Below are positions 25,130-33,077 of a stretch of DNA of 64,000 nt, one piece after another. How positions within the stretch are numbered: position 1 is the stretch's first letter; every line of letters starts with the position of its first letter. The notes under the pieces were generated by a model. That model searched no databases and was not told the origin of the DNA. It was given only the letters and a program-made list of their open reading frames with translations. Location of the stretch: NCBI GenBank assembly GCA_903927345.1, contig CAIYMO010000031.1:62001-126000 (forward strand), read 5' to 3'. The stretch is from an uncultured Armatimonadota bacterium (GTDB lineage Bacteria > Armatimonadota > Fimbriimonadia > Fimbriimonadales > Fimbriimonadaceae). Both the position numbers and the translations under genes were made by a program.

Positions 25130-26815
25130 GTGCGTACAAAAGCAAGCTTTGCTATCAGTGGAATAGTGCTCTTCACCCTCTTGGGATGCGGCGGCTCTTC
25201 AGGAAGTAGTGCAACCTCGGTTGCCATTCTTCCTAAAGTCACCATCAACTGGCCCGACCTCACCAGAGGATTTGAAGCATCCAAGTTTGCTGCTTCGGCA
25301 CGAATCACCGTTACCCCGGCCGTCTCAGGCGGTCAGACCGCCCTTTGGATTGTTGACCGACCAGCCAGCAACTTAGCCCAAACAACAACGTATTCGGGAA
25401 CCGACGTCAAGGTCACCGGTCCTGTCGCAATCCAAGTGGAATTCTTCTCGCGTTCGGGTGTGACTGGGGCAGGCATTTCTTACGTCGCGATCTCCGGTCG
25501 GATTTCCGCAGACGGAACCTTGAGCGATTCGGAAGGCAACCCGCTCGGCAACATCGCAAGCCAGGGACGGATTGAGAGTATTGTCGCTAGCGGAAATGAT
25601 CCGCTCACCGGCCAGCTCTACACCAATGTGAACGGCTCGGCGAAGGCAGTTCTCTCCGGTCGAATGAGCGACGGCACCGTTGTCGCACTCGATCAGGAAA
25701 AGCTCGCTCCTCGAGTGACATCATCGATGACACTAGGGTCCCAGTTCGCAAGTTCCCAAGGTGTATCGATCACTGGGATAGCGGAGGGGACCGCGAACGT
25801 CAGCTACACCCTCGACGGACTCACCGCGAGCCTGCAAGTCAACGTCTCCCCCCGGAAGGTGGCGATGCGAGTGCTCGATGTCCAGGCCTCCGCCCTATCA
25901 TACGATCCTTCACGAGGTCAGTTCTGGGCAGCATTCGGCCCCACCGGATCTAATGCCTATGGATTTGCATCGGTGAACCCAACAACAGGCGCCATCGGCA
26001 CCTCGGTCTCTTTGGCAGGCGAAGCCGACCTGTTGACCGTTAGCGAAGATGGAGTCGCGGCTTACGCGGGATTCTCCTCCTCAGGCACGGTCAAGAAGAT
26101 CAATCTTGCAACGGGAACCGTCGGCTCACCCATCAGTATCGGACTCGAGGGACCCGGACGACCAACTTCGATCTCAATCAACCCTCAAAACTCCGACGAG
26201 GCCGCTGTCACGGTCAAAGGGACGGCTAGCTCAGCGCACTGGGGCCCAATCATCATTCGAGCGGGAGCCACCCTACTTAACTACATGCAGGGTCCCTACA
26301 GCGACATGAGCCGAGCCGCTTACCTCGACGACACCACCTTAGTTGGCGCCAGCGGAGAGTCTTCAAACTTCCCCGCCGCGAGGGCGACAGTCTCCGCAAC
26401 AGGCTGCAGTCAAGTGGCCTCCGGTGCTAGCGTCCTCCCGAGTTTCGGACTCGACGCTTTAGTTGTCAAAAGTGGGCAAGTCTTCACCTCAAACGGTGCC
26501 GTATTCTCCGCGAGCACACTTACCACGAGCGGACAGCTCGACTTCAACGATATCTACTCGGTAAGCAGCCGACCAAGTCTCGTTGCGACCGACTCTAGCA
26601 ACCCGATCGTCTGGCTCTTGTTCCCAACCCAAAGCGGAGGAAACTTCTATCGGATTCGAGCCGTCAATTCCAATACGTTGACGTTCATGGGCGCAGTGAC
26701 GATTGACGGAACCATCGTCGGCACCCCCAAGGGTCTCTACCGATTTGGCACCAAGGGAATTGCGGTTCACACCGAGCAAGGCATCTACGCCATCGACAAC
26801 GCTCCTGGCCTCTAA
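25130..26815 (+). CDS. Secreted lipoprotein with Ig-like and beta-propeller regions
   Basis: This 561-residue protein has a lipoprotein signal ending in FTLLGCGGSSGS, so the mature protein would be lipid-anchored. The region to about residue 245 is Ser/Thr-rich with Ig-like strands (VTSSMTLGSQFASSQGVSITG; a bacterial Ig-like pattern). After that come propeller-like segments (GQFWAAFGPTG; GVAAYAGFSSSGTVKKINL). It starts at GTG, 17 nt after the propeller/phosphoesterase gene, and ends before a strong terminator. The function is unknown; a role in surface binding is a guess. Confidence 0.7.
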   Translation: MRTKASFAISGIVLFTLLGCGGSSGSSATSVAILPKVTINWPDLTRGFEASKFAASARITVTPAVSGGQTALWIVDRPASNLAQTTTYSGTDVKVTGPVAIQVEFFSRSGVTGAGISYVAISGRISADGTLSDSEGNPLGNIASQGRIESIVASGNDPLTGQLYTNVNGSAKAVLSGRMSDGTVVALDQEKLAPRVTSSMTLGSQFASSQGVSITGIAEGTANVSYTLDGLTASLQVNVSPRKVAMRVLDVQASALSYDPSRGQFWAAFGPTGSNAYGFASVNPTTGAIGTSVSLAGEADLLTVSEDGVAAYAGFSSSGTVKKINLATGTVGSPISIGLEGPGRPTSISINPQNSDEAAVTVKGTASSAHWGPIIIRAGATLLNYMQGPYSDMSRAAYLDDTTLVGASGESSNFPAARATVSATGCSQVASGASVLPSFGLDALVVKSGQVFTSNGAVFSASTLTTSGQLDFNDIYSVSSRPSLVATDSSNPIVWLLFPTQSGGNFYRIRAVNSNTLTFMGAVTIDGTIVGTPKGLYRFGTKGIAVHTEQGIYAIDNAPGL

Positions 26816-26835
26816 TCAACGGCCTAACGCACAAA

Positions 26836-26869
26836 GAAGCCGGGGTTCCTTTTCGGGAACCCCGGCTTC
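26836..26869. terminator. Bidirectional terminator between convergent genes
   Basis: A perfect 14-bp stem GAAGCCGGGGTTCC with its complement and a 6-nt loop lies between the convergent lipoprotein gene and the DUF4965 gene. T-rich tracts follow on both strands (AAGTGTTTTAC on plus, TTTGTG on minus). Confidence 0.85.
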
Positions 26870-26876
26870 AAGTGTT

Positions 26877-28868
26877 TTACTTCAGCTTCCCGCTGTCGCG
26901 TAGGAGCTTCGCGAACACACCACCAATAACCGTACGTGAGTTCATTCCCATCTCCTGACCCTTCTTAGTGTCGTACCAATCGGTGAACGGAACTCGCGAC
27001 GGAGTCTTGTCAATCCACTTAGCAACAGGGGCAATCAGAGCATTGAACTGATCATTGGTCCCCATCGCGGCCGCCCAAACCAGCCAGTCGGTCTTGGTGT
27101 AGTCGCGTCGCGAATCGAGCGGGACACCGAACTCGTTCTGTACCTTGATGTAGTAGTTCAACTCGGTATCAATCACGGAGCGTGGGAACAGCTTGAATCC
27201 GAAAAGATCGTCCCAAAGCAGGTTGTATTTGAGGCTCCACGTGCCTGCCTTATCAAAGACAAGCCGATAGTGATCACCGTCAGCCGCTTCCTTGATCCAC
27301 TCCTTCGCCCACTTCTCCGCAAGCGCCTTTCGCACCTTGTTTCCAGTGAGTTCGGCATGCGCCCGCAAAGCAACAATCGCCTTGATCGAAAGGTTCGTGT
27401 TGTGCGCCAAGTGTCCGGCAAAGTCGTCCGTACAAAGCTGCAATTCAGGATCAAATCCCTTGGCTTCGAGGTAGGTCGCCCACTTCTCCAGTGTCGGTCC
27501 ATAAGGCTTCAAGAACTCCTTATCCCCACTCGCGCGCTGGTAAGCAAGCGCCAAAATCAGCATGTTCGCCGACTCCTCAACCGGCATTTGGTTCTCTTCC
27601 GTGCGCTCACCGCCACCATAAACCTGACCGTTTGCCTTCGGATAAGTCCCCAGATCATGAGGAGCAAATGGGAATCGCCAGCGGCTGGACTTCGAGTAGT
27701 CCAGCAACGGCAACATCTGCGCCTTCAGCATGTCCGGGTTAAAGAACAAGTAGAACGGAGCCGCCGGGAACAAAACGTCGACCGTACCGATACAGCCATT
27801 GGAAGTGTTCTCCTTGCTGAACATGATCGTGTCGCCGTTGATGTCCTCGGCAACTCCATGACCCGCAATGCACTGCCGATAAGCCAGTGTCCCAATGGTC
27901 TGATACTCCGGCGAGACCTTACCGAGCTCTGACCAAAGCTTTGCGTCAAACTTCTCCGCTTGCTGCTCATACGATGCCTGGTTAGCATCCGCTTCCTTCA
28001 AAAGCTGAGCAACACCCTTCTCCGCGCGGTTCCAGTGCGGTCTCAGGGGGCGTCGGAAGTATTCCAAAGCCAAGTCTTCGTCGTAAGCAACCATCAAGGT
28101 CTTCTTCGAAGCCGAGCTGTTCGTTGGCAGGGCTGTCTGGAATCCAATGACTGGCCAATCATCGTGGGCGGATCGAGGGAATCGAATGTCGTCCGACTCA
28201 GGAGGCTTTCCGTCCGTGAAGGACTGCCGAGCCTCATCATGCGGAAGGATTAAGCTGTTCCAACCCTCACTCTGCCGAGCAGTAACCCACAGGGCTCCCC
28301 AATCAATGGTTACCCGGTCGCCAACTCGGTTCAGCGGAGTGGTTCCCGTCGCCCGCATCGAAAGCGCCTCCAGTGCTGGCAGCCGGTGGCGCGAAGCCGT
28401 CACCTGCTGGCCAGTATTCGAAACCGTCCACTCTCCCGAAAAGTCAACATGGACCTTAACGTCGTGGTCCTTACCATCAACCGATTTGCTCTGGAACGAC
28501 ACATAGCTCACCGGGCGCGTCATGATGTCAAGGTCATTAGCCAGCAACGGTGAGAAGAAATGCACCTGCAGCGCAACTCCGTCCTTTTCAAACTCAAAAA
28601 CTGTCTTGGTCGCAGTGATCGTCTTTGCCGTCTGAGGGAGGTTTTCAGCATTGACCTGCGGATTTCCGCAGAACTTGTAGGTCTTCCCGTCGATCCGAAC
28701 CAAGCCCGCCATCGCCTGAATAGCCTGGGTCCAGTGCCGTGGCCACTGATCGGTCAGCTTATCTCCCATCAGCCATGAGCTGAAATATGGCGTGTGGGTG
28801 AACAACGGTGTAGCGGGAACGCGGGTCGTGATCCCGTTCATCGAGGCGGCAGCAATCCATTCGATCAT
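26877..28868 (-). CDS. DUF5127/DUF4965/DUF1793 glutaminase A-like protein
   Basis: This 663-residue protein matches the glutaminase A-like architecture. It has an N-terminal beta-sandwich (FTHTPYFSSWLMGDKLTDQW; DIMTRPVSYVSFQSKS), a DUF4965 middle (GTLAYRQCIAGHGV) and an alpha/alpha-barrel C-terminal DUF1793 region (MPVEESANMLILALAYQRASG; LCTDDFAGHLAHNTNLS). Related proteins occur in polysaccharide-degrading bacteria and fungi. No signal peptide is visible, which is odd because related proteins are usually exported; the protein may be cytoplasmic or the annotated start late. A TAAGCT hexamer lies 11 nt before the ATG. Confidence 0.85.
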   Translation of the reverse strand: MIEWIAAASMNGITTRVPATPLFTHTPYFSSWLMGDKLTDQWPRHWTQAIQAMAGLVRIDGKTYKFCGNPQVNAENLPQTAKTITATKTVFEFEKDGVALQVHFFSPLLANDLDIMTRPVSYVSFQSKSVDGKDHDVKVHVDFSGEWTVSNTGQQVTASRHRLPALEALSMRATGTTPLNRVGDRVTIDWGALWVTARQSEGWNSLILPHDEARQSFTDGKPPESDDIRFPRSAHDDWPVIGFQTALPTNSSASKKTLMVAYDEDLALEYFRRPLRPHWNRAEKGVAQLLKEADANQASYEQQAEKFDAKLWSELGKVSPEYQTIGTLAYRQCIAGHGVAEDINGDTIMFSKENTSNGCIGTVDVLFPAAPFYLFFNPDMLKAQMLPLLDYSKSSRWRFPFAPHDLGTYPKANGQVYGGGERTEENQMPVEESANMLILALAYQRASGDKEFLKPYGPTLEKWATYLEAKGFDPELQLCTDDFAGHLAHNTNLSIKAIVALRAHAELTGNKVRKALAEKWAKEWIKEAADGDHYRLVFDKAGTWSLKYNLLWDDLFGFKLFPRSVIDTELNYYIKVQNEFGVPLDSRRDYTKTDWLVWAAAMGTNDQFNALIAPVAKWIDKTPSRVPFTDWYDTKKGQEMGMNSRTVIGGVFAKLLRDSGKLK

Positions 28869-28928
28869 GGTTGTTGATGAGCTTATCTGGGTGCCGAACT
28901 CAAGTCAACACTAGATTTGGTACCCCAA

Positions 28929-29525
28929 TTACTCGATGATCAGTCGCTTAGCGGTCACATTCGACAGCAAACGACGAATACTCGTCTGGGCACTGGCAAA
29001 GGCCGTCTTCTCAATATCCAGATACTGAACGGAAGAGTTAAACCGAACCCGTGCCTCGCGAATAGCCTTCAGTAGAATCTCATCGTCCTTCCAGAACAGG
29101 CCCTTCTTATCGTCAATCAGCTTAAGATCGACCTCCGCTGGCTGAATCTGCAAGCGTGGAAGACGCACGTGGACTGCGTCGCGATCAATCCGGATCGTTG
29201 CCTTCGAAAGATCAATTCCCGCCGTCACTTTTCCATTCGCTTGAACCCATACGGAGTTTCGCGTCGTCGCGCGAACCAAGCTTTCCATTCCCGGAATCGC
29301 CGCGACAACACCCTCCGGCTCACGTTGAGTGCCGTACTGAAAGGCGTCGCTCAGGTTCAGCTCCGCAGTCTGAAGAAATCCAATCTCTCGAAGCGACTGC
29401 ACGATGCGAGGCGTGTCATCCAAAACCCGACCTTCTGGCACTGCAGGGCTACCCTTGGTCACCCAAAGGGTTCCAAAGACTCCAACCAGAATCCAAGGAA
29501 GGACTCGAAATTTGGGCGCACTCAC
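28929..29525 (-). CDS. DUF4230 domain-containing membrane-anchored protein
   Basis: This 198-residue protein has an N-terminal membrane anchor (VLPWILVGVFGTLWVT), and the remainder matches DUF4230 (LREIGFLQTAELNLSD; TAGIDLSKATIRID; VRLPRLQIQPAEVD). The domain is of unknown function and is usually on the outer face of the cytoplasmic membrane. It starts at GTG and follows the DUF1800 gene on the same strand with a 53-nt gap. Confidence 0.8.
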   Translation of the reverse strand: MSAPKFRVLPWILVGVFGTLWVTKGSPAVPEGRVLDDTPRIVQSLREIGFLQTAELNLSDAFQYGTQREPEGVVAAIPGMESLVRATTRNSVWVQANGKVTAGIDLSKATIRIDRDAVHVRLPRLQIQPAEVDLKLIDDKKGLFWKDDEILLKAIREARVRFNSSVQYLDIEKTAFASAQTSIRRLLSNVTAKRLIIE

Positions 29526-29578
29526 AACTTGTCAGACTCGTAATTGTCAGGGCCCGTTCCACAAACCAGCCGAAGGAC

Positions 29579-31138
29579 CTAGGCGAGCTGAAACTCAGGG
29601 CTTGCGAAGATCATCTTCGTGATAGCCCGAGCTACCGCCGAAGCATTCTGAGGCGTCACTCGACCCGATCCCGCCGCCTTAGAGGCTGCATCGATTAAAT
29701 TGGCATACTTAGCGCCTGTGAACTCGATATCGTAGATCGAACACAGAGTCTTTACTGCACCATCAGGGGTCGGATTATCCGCTAGAAGCGGGAACGGTGC
29801 CGCCGCCACGCTTGGCCCCGTCCTGTTTGCTCCTGCATTTCCGCCGAGGTTTGCGGCTGGTGCTGGAGTTCCACCGACGTAGAGCCTCTCTGCCCATTTG
29901 ATGCGCTCGACCATCGTCGCCGAAGTGATCCAATACGAACCAGTTCGCCACCCAGAAACATCCGGTGGAGACATAATTTCCATTCCCATCGAGACCGTTG
30001 ATGCCATCAGCGCAAAGCAGGGACGTAGGGCGCGAACAAGATTCACATTCACCGAGATATCTCCTTCGGACTGAATCGGATTATCCGTGCCGTTCTTGAT
30101 CTCATCAAGCAACCGCTGACCAATCCCTAGCTGGCGAACAGTCGTCACCGCAAAGTCAATCGGATTCTTGATGCACCTGCGGTAGCACTTCTCCGAATAG
30201 AACTCCGGCGACTCCATGATTCCCCGCACCAGAACCTTGATGTCGTACTTCGATTCATAGAATCGCGATGCGATTCGGTCGATGACCTTAGGATCCAGGT
30301 CCTCGCTCGCAAACCACTTCCAAGCCTTTTGTGTGATGTAGATCGCAGTTTGTCGCTTCTGGCAAAGAAGGTCCAACACGTCTTCACCGTTCCATGTGCC
30401 TGTTTGCCCAAAGATTGTCTTTTTGGTGTAGTCGTGGTCCTTTGAGCTAAAAATGAACTGATCGCGCTTCGTTGGCTCCTTGTCTCGAACAAATCTTCCA
30501 ACCCCATAGCGCCAACCGGTGAACGCTCGAGCCGCTTCCTGAATATCCTTCTCGGAGTATCCATTATCGACTCCCAGCGTAAACAGCTCCATGACCTCGC
30601 GGGCAAAGTTCTCGTTGGGATGGCCAACGTTGTTCTCCTGGTTATCGAGCCAAAAGATCATCGCCGGGTTCTTACTAATCCCAAGCAACATCTCCTTGAA
30701 GTTCCCCAGCGCGTTCGATCGCAGAACCTCGATATGCTCATACATCGCAAACGAGTTCGTCACCTTCTGACTACTCGTCGCAAAGTGGTTGTGCCAGAAC
30801 AAGGTCATCTTTTCCAGCAACGGGCGCTGAGTACAGACCATCTGCGCCATCCAAACGTTCTGCATCACCTTGATGTTCACAACTCCTTTGTTGTTCGCAA
30901 AGATCATCGGATCCCAGTTCGTGACATCGGGCGCGTTCTCATAATCAAGAAGAAGGTTGATCGCCCCCGCGAGCCCATTCTTACCGTAATACTCAAGCTC
31001 GGCCTCGCTTGCGCCCATCCCAAAGCGCCGCAACAAGTGCGCGATCTTCTGCTTCTCGTTGAGTTCCATGCGCGGTTCAAACGCATCCACTGCGGGTAGG
31101 TTCACTCGAGTAGGTCTTTTGGCTGAAACCCCGACCAA
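29579..31138 (-). CDS. DUF1800 domain-containing protein
   Basis: This 519-residue protein has the DUF1800 hallmarks: HLLRRFGMGASEAELE near the N-terminus, KMTLFWHNHFATS, NENFAREVMELFTLG, AARAFTGWRYG and PPDVSGWRTGSYWI. DUF1800 proteins usually sit next to a DUF1501 gene and are thought to be secreted or envelope proteins; no DUF1501 partner is present here. The start is a TTG just upstream of non-conserved residues; a downstream ATG (MELNEKQK) is an alternative. It is divergent from the gene at 31164 over only 25 nt. Confidence 0.85.
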   Translation of the reverse strand: MVGVSAKRPTRVNLPAVDAFEPRMELNEKQKIAHLLRRFGMGASEAELEYYGKNGLAGAINLLLDYENAPDVTNWDPMIFANNKGVVNIKVMQNVWMAQMVCTQRPLLEKMTLFWHNHFATSSQKVTNSFAMYEHIEVLRSNALGNFKEMLLGISKNPAMIFWLDNQENNVGHPNENFAREVMELFTLGVDNGYSEKDIQEAARAFTGWRYGVGRFVRDKEPTKRDQFIFSSKDHDYTKKTIFGQTGTWNGEDVLDLLCQKRQTAIYITQKAWKWFASEDLDPKVIDRIASRFYESKYDIKVLVRGIMESPEFYSEKCYRRCIKNPIDFAVTTVRQLGIGQRLLDEIKNGTDNPIQSEGDISVNVNLVRALRPCFALMASTVSMGMEIMSPPDVSGWRTGSYWITSATMVERIKWAERLYVGGTPAPAANLGGNAGANRTGPSVAAAPFPLLADNPTPDGAVKTLCSIYDIEFTGAKYANLIDAASKAAGSGRVTPQNASAVARAITKMIFASPEFQLA

Positions 31139-31149
31139 TTCGTAATCCG

Positions 31150-31155
31150 TATACT
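31150..31155 (+). promoter_or_regulatory. Overlapping divergent -10 elements
   Basis: TATACT on the plus strand is followed by 8 nt and the GTG at 31164. The same bases on the minus strand read AGTATA followed by CGGATTACGAA and the TTG of DUF1800 (TATACG, 9 nt). The two promoters would therefore overlap and compete. Confidence 0.4.
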
Positions 31156-31163
31156 AGGTCAAA

Positions 31164-32039
31164 GTGCTCGAACAATACTCCAGAGAACACATTCATCCCT
31201 CGATCTTTGAAGCAATCGACGGGCTGAACTCAGCGGCATTGGCTGGCGAGACTGCAGTAGCTAGCACGAACATGAAGGCGTATAACGCCTACAACTCTGC
31301 TTGGTTTGCCGCTCACTGGAAAGGCTTCACCGCCTGGGCTGTCGGCATCATTCCTACAATCGGAACAATTCCCTTTCTCCGAGGCGTCATCGAAATGCCC
31401 AAACCTGCGAGCGCAGGCGTCTTCTTTGTGGTCCTCGCAGCCTGGATCGGAGCCGGCATCTATGGTTGGGAGCGAACGAAGAAGGACATCACCATCAGAG
31501 AGCTCGAGTCGATCATCCCTGCACTCGAGTTGACTGAATCCCAGAAGCACTATCTCAGCTCCGTTATTGCCGTGCTTGGTTCAGCGATCCTCGATTCTGA
31601 ACAGAAGAAGTCCTGGCTCAAGGCGCTGTATCAAGCCCTCGACAACGCCCTCGGACTCGAGAAAATCCACCGTGACATGCGCCAGATGATCGGCGGATCT
31701 AGCCATGCCGAGCTCCTTGCCGAAGTCGATTCCCTCAGAGTCAGGGTTGATTCAGCCCAAGACCAAATGGCAAAGGCAACGTACGCCGAAAGTCTACGCC
31801 TCGCCGAAGGTCGCCTCTCCCGAAGCGAAGGAATGGCCGCGCAATCCGAACGTATCGAAGCTCAGCTCGAGCTCACCCGCCAAACCTTCCTCCAAACCCA
31901 CGAATCGCTCAGCGGGCTCACCGTCGGTGCCCAGCACTCGATTCACGTCTCCCTTGATCCTCTCCGGGCAAACCTGAGCCGCGTTCAGAGCGAATCCGAG
32001 TCCATCCTTCGGGCAATAGAAGAGCTAAATCAGGCGTAA
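31164..32039 (+). CDS. Two-pass membrane protein with long coiled-coil tail
   Basis: This 291-residue protein has two transmembrane helices at about residues 50-75 and 85-105 (GFTAWAVGIIPTIGTIPFL; GVFFVVLAAWIGAGIYG). A long, charged, probably coiled-coil region follows (residues 170-290, e.g. AELLAEVDSLRVRVDSAQDQ). The N-terminus is a short soluble helix. I do not recognise the family. The stop codon overlaps the TAAACT element of the next gene. Confidence 0.65.
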   Translation: MLEQYSREHIHPSIFEAIDGLNSAALAGETAVASTNMKAYNAYNSAWFAAHWKGFTAWAVGIIPTIGTIPFLRGVIEMPKPASAGVFFVVLAAWIGAGIYGWERTKKDITIRELESIIPALELTESQKHYLSSVIAVLGSAILDSEQKKSWLKALYQALDNALGLEKIHRDMRQMIGGSSHAELLAEVDSLRVRVDSAQDQMAKATYAESLRLAEGRLSRSEGMAAQSERIEAQLELTRQTFLQTHESLSGLTVGAQHSIHVSLDPLRANLSRVQSESESILRAIEELNQA

Positions 32040-32042
32040 ACT
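32037..32042 (+). promoter_or_regulatory. Leaderless-type -10 element
   Basis: TAAACT is followed by GGCGGC and the ATG at 32049. It is identical over 19 nt to the promoter/start region at 22595-22613 and includes the upstream gene's stop codon. Confidence 0.5.
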
Positions 32043-32048
32043 GGCGGC

Positions 32049-33050
32049 ATGCCGCTCGACGACCTCATTCCCGGGACACAGCCTCCCCGCAGAAGGCCCC
32101 CGAGACATGAGATCGTGGCGTATTGGCTCGTCAGCTTTATTGCAGCGCTCTCGATGTTTGTGTTGACGTTCATCTCGATTCGCTTCGCGACGATCTCCAA
32201 TATGTTCAGCTACACACCGTTCCTGGTGCTTCCTCTTGCTGGAGGATGGTGCGCGGGAATGATGTCGTTCAGATTTCGAAGCCTCAAAAATGCCAATTGG
32301 TCACTACCTTTTTGGAGTCTCCTTCAACTCGCCGGACTCCTTCTGATCTTCGCCCAAGAAGGCATCCTCTGCCTCATCATGTCTGCGCCGTTGGGTTACC
32401 TCGAAATGGTGATCGCCTTCAAAATTGGTCAGAAAGCGGGCGGTATTGACCCCTCCGCACCAACTGGGCCACAACTCAGCATGATCCCTGTACTTTTCGT
32501 GGCAGGTGTAGCAGGGATGCGGCTTACCCCAACCACCGCCGAGGCCGAAGAATCCACAACGCTGGTTATCAACACCACACCCGAAAAGATCTGGCCCCTC
32601 CTCTTCAATCTGGATAACGTTCCTAACCCCGAGTTCGTACCATTTCGAGCGGGGGTCGCCCACCCAACCCGGACAGAATCCGACGGCATGCAGATCGGTG
32701 ACGCTCGCCGTTGCGTCCTCTCTACAGGCACGATGGAGGAAGTCATCAGCGTCTCGGACAAGAACCGCCGCCTCCGATTCAATGTGACCAAAACTCCGGT
32801 GGCGATGACCGAGTACAACCCATTCCACAAGATCGAAACCATCCACGGAGCCGACTACTTCTGGGTTCAATGGGGCGAGTTTCGGCTCGAGCCTCTCCCA
32901 AGCGGAAGAACAAAGCTGACCGGTACCAGTCGCTACTCATTCCGACTCTATCCTGCTTCCTATTGGAAGCTCTGGGCCGACTCAATGGTGGAACAAACCC
33001 ACCTCCTTGTCATGCACGAGATCAAGCGTCGAGCCGAATCGAGTCAGTAG
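32049..33050 (+). CDS. Membrane protein with C-terminal SRPBCC (START-like) domain
   Basis: The first 150 residues contain about four transmembrane segments (WLVSFIAALSMFVLTFISI; FLVLPLAGGWCAGMM). Residues about 175-330 form an SRPBCC domain opening with STTLVINTTPEKIWPLLFNL and closing with a long helix (WADSMVEQTHLLVMHEIKRR). SRPBCC domains bind hydrophobic ligands. The fusion of a membrane module to a ligand-binding cup suggests lipid handling, but this is inference. Confidence 0.75.
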   Translation: MPLDDLIPGTQPPRRRPPRHEIVAYWLVSFIAALSMFVLTFISIRFATISNMFSYTPFLVLPLAGGWCAGMMSFRFRSLKNANWSLPFWSLLQLAGLLLIFAQEGILCLIMSAPLGYLEMVIAFKIGQKAGGIDPSAPTGPQLSMIPVLFVAGVAGMRLTPTTAEAEESTTLVINTTPEKIWPLLFNLDNVPNPEFVPFRAGVAHPTRTESDGMQIGDARRCVLSTGTMEEVISVSDKNRRLRFNVTKTPVAMTEYNPFHKIETIHGADYFWVQWGEFRLEPLPSGRTKLTGTSRYSFRLYPASYWKLWADSMVEQTHLLVMHEIKRRAESSQ

Positions 33051-33064
33051 CTCCCCGCACCAAG

Positions 33065-33070
33065 TAAACT
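33065..33070 (+). promoter_or_regulatory. Leaderless-type -10 element
   Basis: TAAACT is followed by 7 nt and the ATG of the ABC-F gene at 33078. Confidence 0.5.
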
Positions 33071-33077
33071 ACTCCCG

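Noticed and set aside
27270-27932. 220-residue plus-strand ORF opposite DUF4965
   Set aside because: Antisense shadow with Arg/Leu-rich random-like sequence.
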